Positions 15,735-23,827 of a DNA stretch of 64,000 nucleotides are shown here, piece after piece (within the stretch, counting starts at the first letter, position 1; the number at the start of each line of letters is the position of its first letter). A model generated the notes under the pieces. It was not told the origin of the DNA. It did not search any database and saw only the letters and a list, made by a program, of their open reading frames with translations. Origin of the DNA: Pseudomonas graminis (GTDB lineage Bacteria > Pseudomonadota > Gammaproteobacteria > Pseudomonadales > Pseudomonadaceae); the NCBI RefSeq assembly GCF_004364335.1, contig NZ_SOCR01000014.1:62001-126000 (forward strand), read 5' to 3'. The position numbers and the translations under genes are program-made.

Positions 15735-16483
15735 TGGCCGCTCCCCGCGATCCGAAAGTTGCCGTTCTCGTCGCGCTCCAGGCCTTCCTCGTAGTCGATC
15801 TGGTCGAATCCACTGTGACGGGAAGGCGCGGCGACGCCCGCCGGTTGCAGTTCGTCTTCCCAACGCTTGCCGTTCAGCCAGCTGGTCGGGTGTGGGATGA
15901 ACTGTCCATTGCTCTTCAGCCAGTCGATGCTGGTCACTTGGCGCGCCAGCGCAGCGGTGATGACAGCGAACATTTCCGGCGTGACGGCCAGCTTCTCCCA
16001 TGCGGCCTGTGCCTTGGCCTTTTGGACCTTGCGTGGATACAGCTTCCAGAACACTGCGAACCCTTCCATTGGATCGGTTTCGCACACAGATTTTGGTTCC
16101 TTGACTGGTTCAGAAGGGTGACTGGTTCTGGGGGCAGCTCCTGCCCCACCCCCTGGGTTATCTACTGCCCCAGGTGGGTTATCTCCTGCCCCACCCCCTA
16201 GGGCATTTGCTGCCCCACCATCAAGTGACAGGTGGAAGAGGTTGGACTGATTCAGCTCGCCCTTACGCCGGTATTCCCGGCGCAGATATCCGGCCTTCTC
16301 CAGCTCACGAATGTGCAGCTTCACCGTGGAGCGCCCGATCTCGCACTGATCAGCGATGTGCTGATACGACGGCCAGCACTCGCCCTGGTCGTTCGCGTTG
16401 TCGGCCAGTTTGATCAGCACCAATTTGCGCAAGGGGTTCCCCACCTTCGCCTTCATGGCCTTGACCATTGATTCCATGCTCAT
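15731..16483 (-). CDS. Phage replication initiator (lambda O-like) with HTH domain
   Basis: 250 residues. Residues 15 to 80 form a winged helix-turn-helix (CWPSYQHIADQCEIGRSTVK, then HIRELEKAGYLRREYR). A Gly/Ala/Pro/Asn-rich linker (about 88 to 118) is encoded by tandem repeats, followed by a C-terminal domain with FWKLYPRKVQKAKAQAAWEK typical of phage replication proteins. The repeats fit an origin built into the initiator gene as in lambda O. It overlaps the loader gene by four bases. Confidence 0.85.
   Translation of the reverse strand: MSMESMVKAMKAKVGNPLRKLVLIKLADNANDQGECWPSYQHIADQCEIGRSTVKLHIRELEKAGYLRREYRRKGELNQSNLFHLSLDGGAANALGGGAGDNPPGAVDNPGGGAGAAPRTSHPSEPVKEPKSVCETDPMEGFAVFWKLYPRKVQKAKAQAAWEKLAVTPEMFAVITAALARQVTSIDWLKSNGQFIPHPTSWLNGKRWEDELQPAGVAAPSRHSGFDQIDYEEGLERDENGNFRIAGSGQ
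16133..16217. repeat. Iteron-like array, candidate phage replication origin
   Basis: Four copies of CTGCCCCA on the plus strand begin at 16141, 16165, 16186 and 16210, spaced 24, 21 and 24 bases. The better-conserved copies extend to gggttatct(a/c)CTGCCCCA. They lie in the linker-coding part of the O-like gene. Lambda ori is likewise four iterons inside gene O. Whether they bind the protein is inference. Confidence 0.6.
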
Positions 16484-17073
16484 TGCAGGGTCTCCCCGTT
16501 CCGGCGGGCGGCATGTGCTGCAATCGCTTCGATGCCACCAGACATGCGGAGTACCAGTTGTCGCAGCGCGGTTGTGGCATTGATTGCTTCCACAGCCATA
16601 GTCGCCGCGATCTTGGCGTTGCCTGCAGCGAGCGTGGCATTCGTCCCCAGCCGAACCTGATCGCTATGGTTGAAGGCTGCACACGCAAGCGCGAGGTTGG
16701 TGTGCGCTTTGAAGTACTCGGGCGGCAGGGCACGCGTGATCGAGCCCTCAATCGGGATATTCATATCCGAAAGCGGCGCCCCCTCCAGCAGATGCCGCCC
16801 CATCGCTTCCCAGTGATCTTGGGCAACCTGTTTGGCGTCGTGGCCCGTCTTGCGTTTAAACAACACCTTGATAGCCCAGAACGCCTCGATCAGCGCCAGG
16901 TGGGTGTCGTCCTCCATCTCGATCGTGTATTCAGGCTCACAAATCACCTCAAGCGCGTCCTTGATTACTTCGAAACACTTGAGCAGGAGCGCGGCGTCGG
17001 CATACTTTTCGAAGTACGCCTCGTCGATAACCTCTGCCGCCTCTGATGATGGGAAATTGACTACGTTGTTCAT
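16480..17073 (-). CDS. Unknown phage protein, 197 residues
   Basis: Begins MNNVVNFPSSEAAEVIDEAY and is almost entirely helical. The C-terminal half is Ala-rich (TLAAGNAKIAATMAVEAINA). No known motif was recognised. It overlaps the O-like gene and the antirepressor gene by four bases each, so it belongs to the early leftward operon. Confidence 0.7.
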   Translation of the reverse strand: MNNVVNFPSSEAAEVIDEAYFEKYADAALLLKCFEVIKDALEVICEPEYTIEMEDDTHLALIEAFWAIKVLFKRKTGHDAKQVAQDHWEAMGRHLLEGAPLSDMNIPIEGSITRALPPEYFKAHTNLALACAAFNHSDQVRLGTNATLAAGNAKIAATMAVEAINATTALRQLVLRMSGGIEAIAAHAARRNGETLQ

Positions 17074-17900
17074 CGAGGAACCTCCAGCAGATCTTGATCA
17101 CGGCTCGCCCAAAGCGCCTGCAGCTTGGTGAAGCCCTTGCCCGTCACGCGGCAGGTGAATTTCGTTTTCCGCTCCCCCGTCTCCTTGTCTTTGTAGGAAT
17201 GAGGCTCAGCGACGAGATATCCCGCCCGAATCTTGTCCTGGTACGGAGTGTTGAACCGATCTACCCAGCCTTTGAATCGCATGAACCGGAACAGGGTGTT
17301 CTGCCCGGTGCCGAGCGATTGCGCGACATCGCGCACATAGTGGACGTCGTGGGAAATGACGACGTGATCGTGAAACTCGACCTTGGAGGCGTCAGCGGCG
17401 ACCTTCTGCTCGAGCGCCAGGTTCTCGGTGCTTAGTTCTTGATTGTCAGCAGTAAGCGCCAGCACCTTGCCGACGTTCTCCAGAAGGAGCTCTTTCAGTA
17501 CAGCCGGGTCACTGAGTGCGGCCAAAACGCCGGCCTGAGGACTTTGGAGCTTCTGCTCCAGTTCGGTCATGTAGTCGAACACCGCAGCCTGGAGGTCGTA
17601 GCTATACGACATAGCCATCAAGCACGACTCGCGCTTCTGGAAGCGGTAGCCGGGAGATTTACGCGTAGCTCCATTGCCGACGGTTACATCGAACATGCAG
17701 GAAAAGTTTCCGGCATGTTCGCCAAGCACTTTTGGCACCTTCTTGAGGAAGTCGGCGTGCTCGACCTTTGCAAAACCTTCAGAAGGAAATACTTGACCAG
17801 CCATCTCAGCTTGGTCTTTGCGATGGTTGTTGATGAAGTCGGCCAGTTCGAGGCTGGTCATGGTGACGGCATCGCCGCCGTTGAATTTGGCGATGCTCAT
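17070..17900 (-). CDS. Rha-family regulatory protein with KilAC-type C-terminus
   Basis: 276 residues. The N-terminal part (MTSLELADFINNHRKDQAEM, KVLGEHAGNFSCMFDV, SPGYRFQKRESCLMAMSYSY) matches the phage pRha domain. After a coiled-coil linker, the C-terminal 120 residues (VVISHDVHYVRDVAQSLGTG, RFMRFKGWVDRFN) match the KilAC/ANT domain found in phage antirepressors. It is likely a DNA-binding regulator that counters repression. It overlaps both neighbours by four bases. Confidence 0.85.
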   Translation of the reverse strand: MSIAKFNGGDAVTMTSLELADFINNHRKDQAEMAGQVFPSEGFAKVEHADFLKKVPKVLGEHAGNFSCMFDVTVGNGATRKSPGYRFQKRESCLMAMSYSYDLQAAVFDYMTELEQKLQSPQAGVLAALSDPAVLKELLLENVGKVLALTADNQELSTENLALEQKVAADASKVEFHDHVVISHDVHYVRDVAQSLGTGQNTLFRFMRFKGWVDRFNTPYQDKIRAGYLVAEPHSYKDKETGERKTKFTCRVTGKGFTKLQALWASRDQDLLEVPR

Positions 17901-18343
17901 GCTGTTGCCCCTTCTTCAATCATCCAGCGCTCGGCGACGATCTGCTCTTTGAAGCCCAGGTCCACCACGTAGCGCTTGAGGCGCTCGATCTCCGCCAATG
18001 CGAATTCAGATGTGATAGCGCACCCTTCTGCCTCGATGCGCACTGCCGAAATGCACAGTTGCCAGCTTGGGTAAAAGCTCAGCCCGGTGAGCGCCATGAT
18101 TTGGCGGTACAAGGTCAGAGAAATGTGCTCGAGGTCGATCTGCTGGGCACGATTGAGAGGATGGCGTCGCGTCCGGGGCCCGTCCTCGGGCGCATCAATC
18201 AGGTTATGGACTTGCCAGTAGGCGCGGACAAGCGACACAAGGTCTCCACCGGCCGCAGTCGGCTCAGCCACGCCAATATGCGCACGAAGAATGGCGGCCA
18301 TCTGCTTTACCAGGCTGGAGACGGTTTGCGAGTTTTTAATCAT
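17897..18343 (-). CDS. Unknown phage protein, 148 residues
   Basis: Begins MIKNSQTVSSLVKQMAAILR. It is helical and has a Trp/His-containing centre (LVRAYWQVHNLIDAPEDG). Four-base overlaps on each side place it in the early operon. No domain was recognised. Confidence 0.7.
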   Translation of the reverse strand: MIKNSQTVSSLVKQMAAILRAHIGVAEPTAAGGDLVSLVRAYWQVHNLIDAPEDGPRTRRHPLNRAQQIDLEHISLTLYRQIMALTGLSFYPSWQLCISAVRIEAEGCAITSEFALAEIERLKRYVVDLGFKEQIVAERWMIEEGATA

Positions 18344-18642
18344 TGGGATGCTCCGGCGGCGTGCGCGCCACGATTTGGCAGGTCAGCGTTTTGTGGCGCG
18401 GATTCACTTCGCGCGATGTTGCCGAACATTTCGATGGCAGATTCAGTGCCGGGACTGCCTGTGTCGCCTAAGTAGGTTGCAAGCTGCGCCAGCTCTGCTA
18501 CGTCGCGCCCAGAGTTGTGCTCGACGTCCCGCGAAATAGCCCGGGCGAGAGCCGAAAACCAATCCAGTAGGTTCTTCGCGGCGAGCATCTGAAACTCGGC
18601 TTCTTCCGCAAGCTGTTTGAGGTTTGGAGTGGAAGTACTCAT
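18340..18642 (-). CDS. Unknown phage protein, 100 residues
   Basis: Begins MSTSTPNLKQLAEEAEFQML. The first 70 residues resemble the helical plan of the small Pseudomonas proteins encoded next to it (AKNLLDWFSALARAISRDVE, LAQLATYLGDTGSPG), followed by a disordered tail. It overlaps neighbours by four bases. No function known. Confidence 0.65.
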   Translation of the reverse strand: MSTSTPNLKQLAEEAEFQMLAAKNLLDWFSALARAISRDVEHNSGRDVAELAQLATYLGDTGSPGTESAIEMFGNIARSESAPQNADLPNRGAHAAGASQ

Positions 18643-18950
18643 TGGCCCGCATCCTTTTTCACGCTGGCCATGGCCAGCTCTGCGGATCGAGTGAGAGCCA
18701 GAACAGCGTCGGTAATGAACGCGAGGGTCTTGAGTTCCGAACAGAACACCAGCTCGCCCGAGTTAGTCGATTCGTGCATGTGACGTAGCAGCCCGCGCAT
18801 GCCGTCCGACAGGTCCGCCGCCATAGACACAGCCTCGCTTACCTTGCCCCCGGCCATTACGGCAATCAGTTGGTTGTCGCCAAGAGCCAGGCAATCACCA
18901 AACTGCATGTGATCTACAGTCAGAGGTTTTGCAGCAGTAAACCGGCTCAT
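18639..18950 (-). CDS. DUF3077-like small protein
   Basis: 103 residues from ATG 18950 (MSRFTAAKPLTVDHMQFGDC). The layout, short strands then two helices with an Asp/Gly turn, resembles the DUF3077 proteins common in Pseudomonas and its prophages. The next gene has a clearer match. It overlaps that gene's stop by four bases. Function unknown. Confidence 0.55.
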   Translation of the reverse strand: MSRFTAAKPLTVDHMQFGDCLALGDNQLIAVMAGGKVSEAVSMAADLSDGMRGLLRHMHESTNSGELVFCSELKTLAFITDAVLALTRSAELAMASVKKDAGQ

Positions 18951-19267
18951 GCCGCACCGCCTGCGCGTTGCGCAGCCATCAATCCGCACACGGATGAATC
19001 AACAATCGCTTTTGCGCTGACCAGGACTTCCTGGATCAAATAGACACCGGCTGTTTTCAGTCCGCTGTCTTCGTCGTGGTATTGCTGGATGAAGAGGAGC
19101 ACTTCGCTGAGTAGGCACGAGCTATTTTCAAGCGCATCAACAAGACAAATCCCAGGTGTCACTTGGAATATCTGGTCGCTCTCGGGATTAATAGCTTTGA
19201 ATTGCATGAGTTGAGTCAATGGCACTTGCGCCTCTAAGGGCTTGGTGCTATTTTTTGGGTGCGACAT
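18947..19267 (-). CDS. DUF3077 family protein
   Basis: 106 residues. The stretch FQVTPGICLVDALENSSCLL matches the DUF3077 signature (F.V.pGi...dALe.as.lL), followed by a helix pair. It is the first gene of the leftward early operon after Cro. DUF3077 proteins are common in Pseudomonas, and their role is unknown. Confidence 0.75.
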   Translation of the reverse strand: MSHPKNSTKPLEAQVPLTQLMQFKAINPESDQIFQVTPGICLVDALENSSCLLSEVLLFIQQYHDEDSGLKTAGVYLIQEVLVSAKAIVDSSVCGLMAAQRAGGAA

Positions 19268-19299
19268 ATTTTCGTCCTCCTAAGACGATGCAGTACAAA

Positions 19300-19319
19300 G
19301 CGCTTGCTCTAACAAGCGC
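19300..19319. terminator. Perfect hairpin GCGCTTG/CAAGCGC
   Basis: A perfect 7-bp stem with a 6-base loop lies 33 bases upstream of the DUF3077 gene start. It has no strong T run on either strand, so it may be a factor-dependent terminator or a leader structure. Confidence 0.4.
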
Positions 19320-19327
19320 CAGATGAG

Positions 19328-19350
19328 AACCCGCCCCTACAGCGGGTTTT
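19328..19350 (+). terminator. Hairpin AACCCGC/GCGGGTT with TTTT
   Basis: A perfect 7-bp stem, 7-base loop and four T residues on the plus strand. No plus-strand gene feeds it, so its use is unclear. Confidence 0.45.
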
Positions 19351-19635
19351 CTGCTTTCTGGGGTTCAGAAAGTAAGAATGATGCGGACGCCTTTATGGGG
19401 GCCCAGTGCTTCGAGGGTGATTGCATTGACCGTTATTCAAAGTTTTATCCTTCCACACACTGGCTGTTCAGCCAGTTGTTTCAACATAAGTCCAGTATTA
19501 CAGCAAAGGCTAACCAGTTAGGGACGGTGCCGAGAAGTGCCCAAGTCCCACGTTGGGAGCTCGCAATTCAGGGGCCTCACTACTTCCCACCCGAGCCGCA
19601 GAAATGTTCTTGCCCTTGCTAAGTCCGGGAATCCA

Positions 19636-19935
19636 TCAAGCGCACTCGGCACTGTATGGAATCACAGCGCCATCAGGGTCAGGTGCGTGTACCGGGTTTT
19701 CGGTGCATGATTTCTTCAAGGTTTGCAGAGCTGCGACCTCAGCAACCAGCGGACTCAAGTCACCGGCCAATACGGCGCCGCGAGTCTTGATCTGCGCCGC
19801 GAGGGATTTTTCTACGCTGATCTTTTGAGAGCCAGATAGCCAATACGAAACAGTGGCCTGGGACACCTCGAGCGCCTTCGCAGTCGCCGCTTGGCTACCG
19901 AAGTAAGAAATAAGGGCTTTGATAGAATCGCTCAC
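19636..19935 (-). CDS. Cro-like repressor (YdaS/Cro HTH)
   Basis: 99 residues. Residues 5 to 60 form a Cro-type helix-turn-helix (ISYFGSQAATAKALEVSQAT, then VSYWLSGSQKISVEKSLAAQ). It is transcribed divergently from the CI gene, the classic immunity-switch layout, and its start faces repeated operator-like sites at 19950-20012. It should repress CI and limit early transcription after induction. Confidence 0.85.
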   Translation of the reverse strand: MSDSIKALISYFGSQAATAKALEVSQATVSYWLSGSQKISVEKSLAAQIKTRGAVLAGDLSPLVAEVAALQTLKKSCTENPVHAPDPDGAVIPYSAECA

Positions 19936-19949
19936 AAAGTCAGCTCCTG

Positions 19950-20012
19950 ATAAGTCTTTTTATAGACTGCACATAAGTAAACTTCTTTGCAAGCCCATAA
20001 GCGTTTTTATAG
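19950..20012. promoter_or_regulatory. CI/Cro operator region
   Basis: ATAAG-N2-TTTTTATAG occurs twice (19950-19965 and 19997-20012), 47 bases apart, with a weaker ATAAGT-containing site between them at about 19972. All lie in the 86-bp divergent gap between cro and cI. Three related sites resemble a lambda-type OR1-OR3 arrangement. Confidence 0.65.
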
Positions 20013-20021
20013 GATCGCGGG

Positions 20022-20810
20022 ATGAAACTATCCGACAGAGTAAAAGCGGCCCGAAAGCAAGCTGGTCTAACCCAGAGCGGCCTGGCAGAGAAAGTTGGCA
20101 TCGCTCAAACAGCGATCAGTCAGCTTGAGTCTGGAAAAACGCTTAGATCCACCTACCTATTTGATATCGCCCGGGCGTGTAGCGTGAGCAGCCAGTGGCT
20201 GGTGTCAGGCCTGGGGGGGATGAACATCACCCCAGGCCAGCCCCATGACCCAAGCGCGGAACGCGCTTTCGAAGAGGGGTACAACGATGCGCTTCTCGGA
20301 CGGCTCCCGCCCGCGCAGCCTGATACGGCTGCAACTGCAGTTGAACCGATTATTGTCTGGGACGACAGCACGCCTCTCGCCGATGATGAGGTTGAAATAC
20401 CTTTCTTGCGTGAGGTTGAATTGTCGGCAGGGAGTGGCCGCACAGTGATCGAGCAAAGCACTACCGCTAAACTGCGCTTCGGCAAGAAGTCTCTTAGAGC
20501 TCACAATATCCAGTTCGACGAAGCTGTTTGCGTGGTCGTAGCAGGGAATTCGATGGAGCCCGTACTGCCGGATGGGAGCACGGTGGGCATCAACACAGGC
20601 CAAACAACCGTGGTAGACGGTAAAATGTACGCCCTGAAACATGACGGGCAGTTGAGAGTTAAGGTGCTTTACCGTCTGCCAGGTGGTGGGATTAGAATGC
20701 GCAGCTTTAACCACGTAGAGCACCCAGACGAGAGCTATACGGGTGAGGAAATGGCCGAGAACTCCATAGAGATCATTGGCAGAGTTTTTTGGGGCGCATC
20801 GTTTTTTTAG
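20022..20810 (+). CDS. CI-like phage repressor with self-cleaving S24 domain
   Basis: 262 residues. An N-terminal HTH (LTQSGLAEKVGIAQTAISQL, about 17 to 36) is joined by an acidic linker to an S24/LexA peptidase domain. The Ala-Gly cleavage pair is at 136-137 (ELSAGSG), Ser177 is in GNSMEP and Lys201 in VDGKMYAL. RecA-stimulated self-cleavage, and so SOS induction, is expected. A strong terminator follows at 20827. Confidence 0.92.
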   Translation: MKLSDRVKAARKQAGLTQSGLAEKVGIAQTAISQLESGKTLRSTYLFDIARACSVSSQWLVSGLGGMNITPGQPHDPSAERAFEEGYNDALLGRLPPAQPDTAATAVEPIIVWDDSTPLADDEVEIPFLREVELSAGSGRTVIEQSTTAKLRFGKKSLRAHNIQFDEAVCVVVAGNSMEPVLPDGSTVGINTGQTTVVDGKMYALKHDGQLRVKVLYRLPGGGIRMRSFNHVEHPDESYTGEEMAENSIEIIGRVFWGASFF

Positions 20811-20826
20811 AGCCAGAGCCAGAGCA

Positions 20827-20853
20827 AGCCCGCTTTCGTGCGGGTTTTTTTTT
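20827..20853 (+). terminator. Intrinsic terminator after cI
   Basis: CCCGC/GCGGG stem with a six-base loop and nine T residues, starting 17 bases past the cI stop. Confidence 0.9.
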
Positions 20854-20956
20854 CGCAAAAATAAAGGGTTTGATAAAAAAGCAATTCGCTTCTTGACGGA
20901 TCTTATCAATCTACTTATATTTCCTGCATCGGAAACGGATCTCAAGGAATCAGGAA

Positions 20957-21265
20957 ATGAGCACACTTATCCACTTCGGCGTATTCCAAGGCACCACCGG
21001 GCTACTGGCGGAGCAAGAGCTGCGCGCGGCAATGGCGATAAGCGCGGGGCTCTCGGGCAAGGAAGTGGCGCGTGAGATCGGCTGTGCACCAAGCACGGTG
21101 AAGAAAACAGTCGAACGCATCTTCTTTAAATTAGGGGTATCTAACCGCGCCGCCTTGGTTGCCCAAGTCTTCAAACTCGGCCTGATTGCTTTCTCAACCG
21201 GCATGACGCCGTCGCCGCAGCAGCAGAACCATGAGGATGCTGCCCATGGTGTGTTCATCGCCTGA
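20957..21265 (+). CDS. LuxR/GerE-type HTH protein
   Basis: 102 residues. Residues 18 to 70 match a GerE helix-turn-helix (LLAEQELRAAMAISAGLSGK, EVAREIGCAPSTVKKTVERI, FFKLGVSNRAALVAQVFK). No receiver or ligand domain is present. GGAATCAGGAA stands just before the ATG. It is the first gene of the rightward int operon and may regulate phage or host genes. Confidence 0.8.
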   Translation: MSTLIHFGVFQGTTGLLAEQELRAAMAISAGLSGKEVAREIGCAPSTVKKTVERIFFKLGVSNRAALVAQVFKLGLIAFSTGMTPSPQQQNHEDAAHGVFIA

Positions 21266-21393
21266 CCAGCGGCGTACGCCTGCGCGCGGGCGTAGTCCGG
21301 TGATCAGCTAAACCTGAACCACTGCACCAACACCAGAATTTTGCGAAAGCCAAAAAACGCGGCCGGCACACGTTCGGCCAGGAGAAAGGGACA

Positions 21394-21768
21394 ATGCTGA
21401 TTCTTACCCGCCGCCCAGGCGAAGCCCTCCGCATCGATAGCGAGATCGCCGTCACCATTCTCGGCATTCAAGGCCAGCAGGCACGGATAGGTATCCAGGC
21501 GCCGGCCAGCGTCGACGTACACCGCGAGGAGGTTTACCAGCGCATTCAGCGTGAGCTCGGCGCGGCCGGTCCTGCGCATATCGATGAACGCATCAAGCGA
21601 GTGGCCGCTGAAGTTGATCCGCGTTCCCTCTTCGTTAAGGAGAACCCTGCAGGTTTTGCGCCGGAGGATCTGGAGCGAGAAGGCTCCGGCTTTGCGAACA
21701 AATACGCTCAGGACGCCTACGGGGTGTTCCTGTCCGGCTATCGATCGGCATTGGAGGCAGGTCAATGA
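21394..21768 (+). CDS. CsrA/RsmA homologue with C-terminal extension
   Basis: 124 residues. Residues 1 to 55 are a clear CsrA domain: MLILTRRPGEALRIDSEIAV at the start and the RNA-binding VHREEVYQRIQ near residue 45. Typical CsrA is about 60 residues, so the remaining 65 (FAPEDLEREGSGFANKYAQD, AYGVFLSGYRSALEAG) are an added domain whose end looks like the Tyr/Trp-rich tails of small phage proteins. GGAGAAAGG precedes the ATG. It may bind host mRNAs or Rsm sRNAs. It overlaps the next gene by four bases. Confidence 0.88.
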   Translation: MLILTRRPGEALRIDSEIAVTILGIQGQQARIGIQAPASVDVHREEVYQRIQRELGAAGPAHIDERIKRVAAEVDPRSLFVKENPAGFAPEDLEREGSGFANKYAQDAYGVFLSGYRSALEAGQ

Positions 21769-21962
21769 TCACGTCCCACGGCACCCAGCTTCACATGCGA
21801 ACCGAGTTCGAAAGCCTGGGTGACCGGCTGATTCGCTTCGGCCAGGCTTTGAAAGAACCAGAAACAACGGTGGGCCAACTGACCAGCTTGGCCAACTCTT
21901 GCGGCATCGCACTGAAGCTTAGGGCCGTTGCTGAAAGCGGGGGTCGTGACGATGACGTATGA
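21765..21962 (+). CDS. Small unknown phage protein
   Basis: 65 residues beginning MITSHGTQLHMRTEFESLGD. It overlaps the CsrA-like gene by four bases and the next gene by 11, so translational coupling is likely. Helical, no known motif. Confidence 0.6.
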   Translation: MITSHGTQLHMRTEFESLGDRLIRFGQALKEPETTVGQLTSLANSCGIALKLRAVAESGGRDDDV

Positions 21963-22431
21963 CAACGAACTGAAGTTGCTGACCCTGGCGCTTGTCCGCC
22001 AGCGGTTTGAATCCATACACGACGCCGAACTGGCGCTCGAACGGTTCGAGCGCCTGACTACTCCGGCCGCGGTGCAAGAACTGATTGCGGAGAGTGAAAC
22101 CCTGCGCGGCCTGTACCAGATGCATAAGGAGACCGAAACACGCGAGATGCGCGACCTCAAGGCTGAGAACGAACGCCTCAAGCGCTTCAAGACCGCCTAC
22201 ATGGAGTTCAGCGACAAGACGGACTGGGTTCGTCCAGATCCTGCAGGTCAAGAGGTCGGGATGCACGTCGCCGACGTGCTGCGCAAGCGCCACGACGATC
22301 TCACGTCCCACTGCCAGGCGCAGGCGCAGGAGATCAAGGCGTTGCGCAAGACCTTACCGGTGGACGTGCCGTGCAACCGTGACACGTCAGTTGCGCTGCA
22401 CAAAGAAAACCTGACGAGTCAGGAGGAATAG
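21952..22431 (+). CDS. Coiled-coil phage protein, 159 residues
   Basis: From ATG 21952 (MTYDNELKLLTLALVRQRFE). The centre is a charged heptad-rich helix (TREMRDLKAENERLKRFKTA), and the C-terminal part is also helical. Function not recognised. It lies in the int operon, two bases before the excisionase-like gene. Confidence 0.65.
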   Translation: MTYDNELKLLTLALVRQRFESIHDAELALERFERLTTPAAVQELIAESETLRGLYQMHKETETREMRDLKAENERLKRFKTAYMEFSDKTDWVRPDPAGQEVGMHVADVLRKRHDDLTSHCQAQAQEIKALRKTLPVDVPCNRDTSVALHKENLTSQEE

Positions 22432-22433
22432 CC

Positions 22434-22778
22434 ATGGCCGCCGCTGAAGACTTGAGCGAGAAGTACGTCGCGGACAAAGTGCCTGAGGCAAAGATGGCAG
22501 AGCTCGTCGGCACAACGCGACGGGCGCTGCAGGGCAAGCGCGCCCGGGGGATCATCCCGAAAGGCGTCTGGAACGAGATTGATGGCCGCATTTATTACAG
22601 CATCAGGAGATATGAGGCATGGATCGAAAGCCAATGGGACTGCCCACCGGAGTTGAATTCGCGGGCAACTCCATTCGCATCCGGTTCACCTGGGCTGGTG
22701 AGAGACGCTGCGAAACCCTCCCCTATCCCCAAACGCCAAAAGGGATCAAGGCTGCCGCCGATCTACGTGCTCAAGTAA
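22434..22778 (+). CDS. Excisionase-like DNA-binding protein
   Basis: 114 residues. The N-terminal 70 (VPEAKMAELVGTTRRALQGK, RARGIIPKGVWNEIDGRIYY, SIRRYEAWIE) have the winged-helix plan of phage excisionases that precede integrases. Its 3' part overlaps the integrase start by 160 bases in another frame, so the C-terminal 45 residues are likely unstructured. It would steer the integrase toward excision. Confidence 0.75.
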   Translation: MAAAEDLSEKYVADKVPEAKMAELVGTTRRALQGKRARGIIPKGVWNEIDGRIYYSIRRYEAWIESQWDCPPELNSRATPFASGSPGLVRDAAKPSPIPKRQKGSRLPPIYVLK

Positions 22779-23827
22779 TCAGCCTGGCCAAGCATGGCGT
22801 ACTGGATGCGGACAGGTACGCCGACCTCTTCCCCAACTCGAAGCACTCACACCACGGCGCAAAAATGCTCTTCGGAGCGTATGCCCAGGCATGGCTGAAC
22901 GGCCGCGAGGTCGTGAACGGCACCCGCAAAAACTATCGGATTTCCCTTAACAAGTACTGGATGCCGCACTTCGCAACGATGCCGATCGAATATGTGTCGT
23001 CTCTGGATCTGCGCCGAGTCGTGACCGAGACGAACTGGCTGAGCCAGGAAGTGAAGCGCGCGGCCATCCAGAGGCTGGGCACAATGTTCAGCTGCGCAGT
23101 CGTGGACGGCGTGATAGCGCGCAATCCCGTTGATGCGCTCGAACTGCCGGCGCGGCCGAAGAAAGCCCCCGATCCTTTCACCGTGGAGCAGGCCGACCAA
23201 ATCATCGCGCGCCTGTACGAAACGCTTAAGCACTCCACTGCCATCTATGCGGCGTACTTCGAATTCGCCTTCTATACCGGCATGCGCCCAGGCGAGATCG
23301 CGGCCCTGCGCTGGGATGAGGTGGACAGAGAGCGCCGCTTGGCGCACGTCTGCCGGATCGTAGTGGACAAGGTGATCGAGGAGCGAACCAAGACAAAAGC
23401 AGCTCGCACGGTAATGCTCAACAGCAGGGCATTGAATGCGCTTCGCGTCGCCGAGGAAGTCGCAACGCTGCGCAGGTCCCAAAAAAAACGGATGCAGCGG
23501 GACTCGCCCTACGTATTCCCCCCGACCAGAATCAGTGAGTACCTGCAGCAGGCCAGCCTGACTGACAAATTCTTCAAGGTCGCCGTTGAAGACCTCGGCC
23601 TCCGGGTAAGACGGCAGTACAACTGCCGACACACCTACGCTACCATGTGCCTCATGGCGGGCATGAACCCCGCATTCATCGCCAATCAGCTGGGACACAG
23701 CGTCCAGATGCTGCTGTCGACGTACGCCAAGTGGATCAACTCAAGCACCGACTGGGGCGAGTTGGACAAACTGGAAACGAAGCTGATTGGTACAAATTTG
23801 GTACGGCCTGAACCGCCACCACTCTGA
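22619..23827 (+). CDS. int: Prophage integrase, tyrosine recombinase
   Basis: 402 residues. An Arm-type N-terminal domain of the DUF3596 kind begins GVEFAGNSIRIRFTWAGERR, followed by a SAM-like core-binding domain and a catalytic domain: Arg in TGMRPGEIAALRW, box II YNCRHTYATMCL, GHSVQMLLSTYAKW with the His and the nucleophile Tyr. The usual first His of H-x-x-R is replaced by Tyr/Asn, as in other Pseudomonas prophage integrases. It ends 22 bp before folE, so the attachment site must be close by. Confidence 0.93.
   Translation: MDRKPMGLPTGVEFAGNSIRIRFTWAGERRCETLPYPQTPKGIKAAADLRAQVISLAKHGVLDADRYADLFPNSKHSHHGAKMLFGAYAQAWLNGREVVNGTRKNYRISLNKYWMPHFATMPIEYVSSLDLRRVVTETNWLSQEVKRAAIQRLGTMFSCAVVDGVIARNPVDALELPARPKKAPDPFTVEQADQIIARLYETLKHSTAIYAAYFEFAFYTGMRPGEIAALRWDEVDRERRLAHVCRIVVDKVIEERTKTKAARTVMLNSRALNALRVAEEVATLRRSQKKRMQRDSPYVFPPTRISEYLQQASLTDKFFKVAVEDLGLRVRRQYNCRHTYATMCLMAGMNPAFIANQLGHSVQMLLSTYAKWINSSTDWGELDKLETKLIGTNLVRPEPPPL

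Larger units (their letters stand above)
19268..19635. other. Non-coding gap between Cro and the early operon, with two hairpins
   Basis: No credible gene lies in these 368 bases. Two adjacent hairpins occur at 19300-19319 and 19328-19350. In the leftward early transcript this is where lambda carries its tR1-type terminator, so the hairpins may attenuate or terminate early transcription. Local GC is lower than in the operon. Confidence 0.5.
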
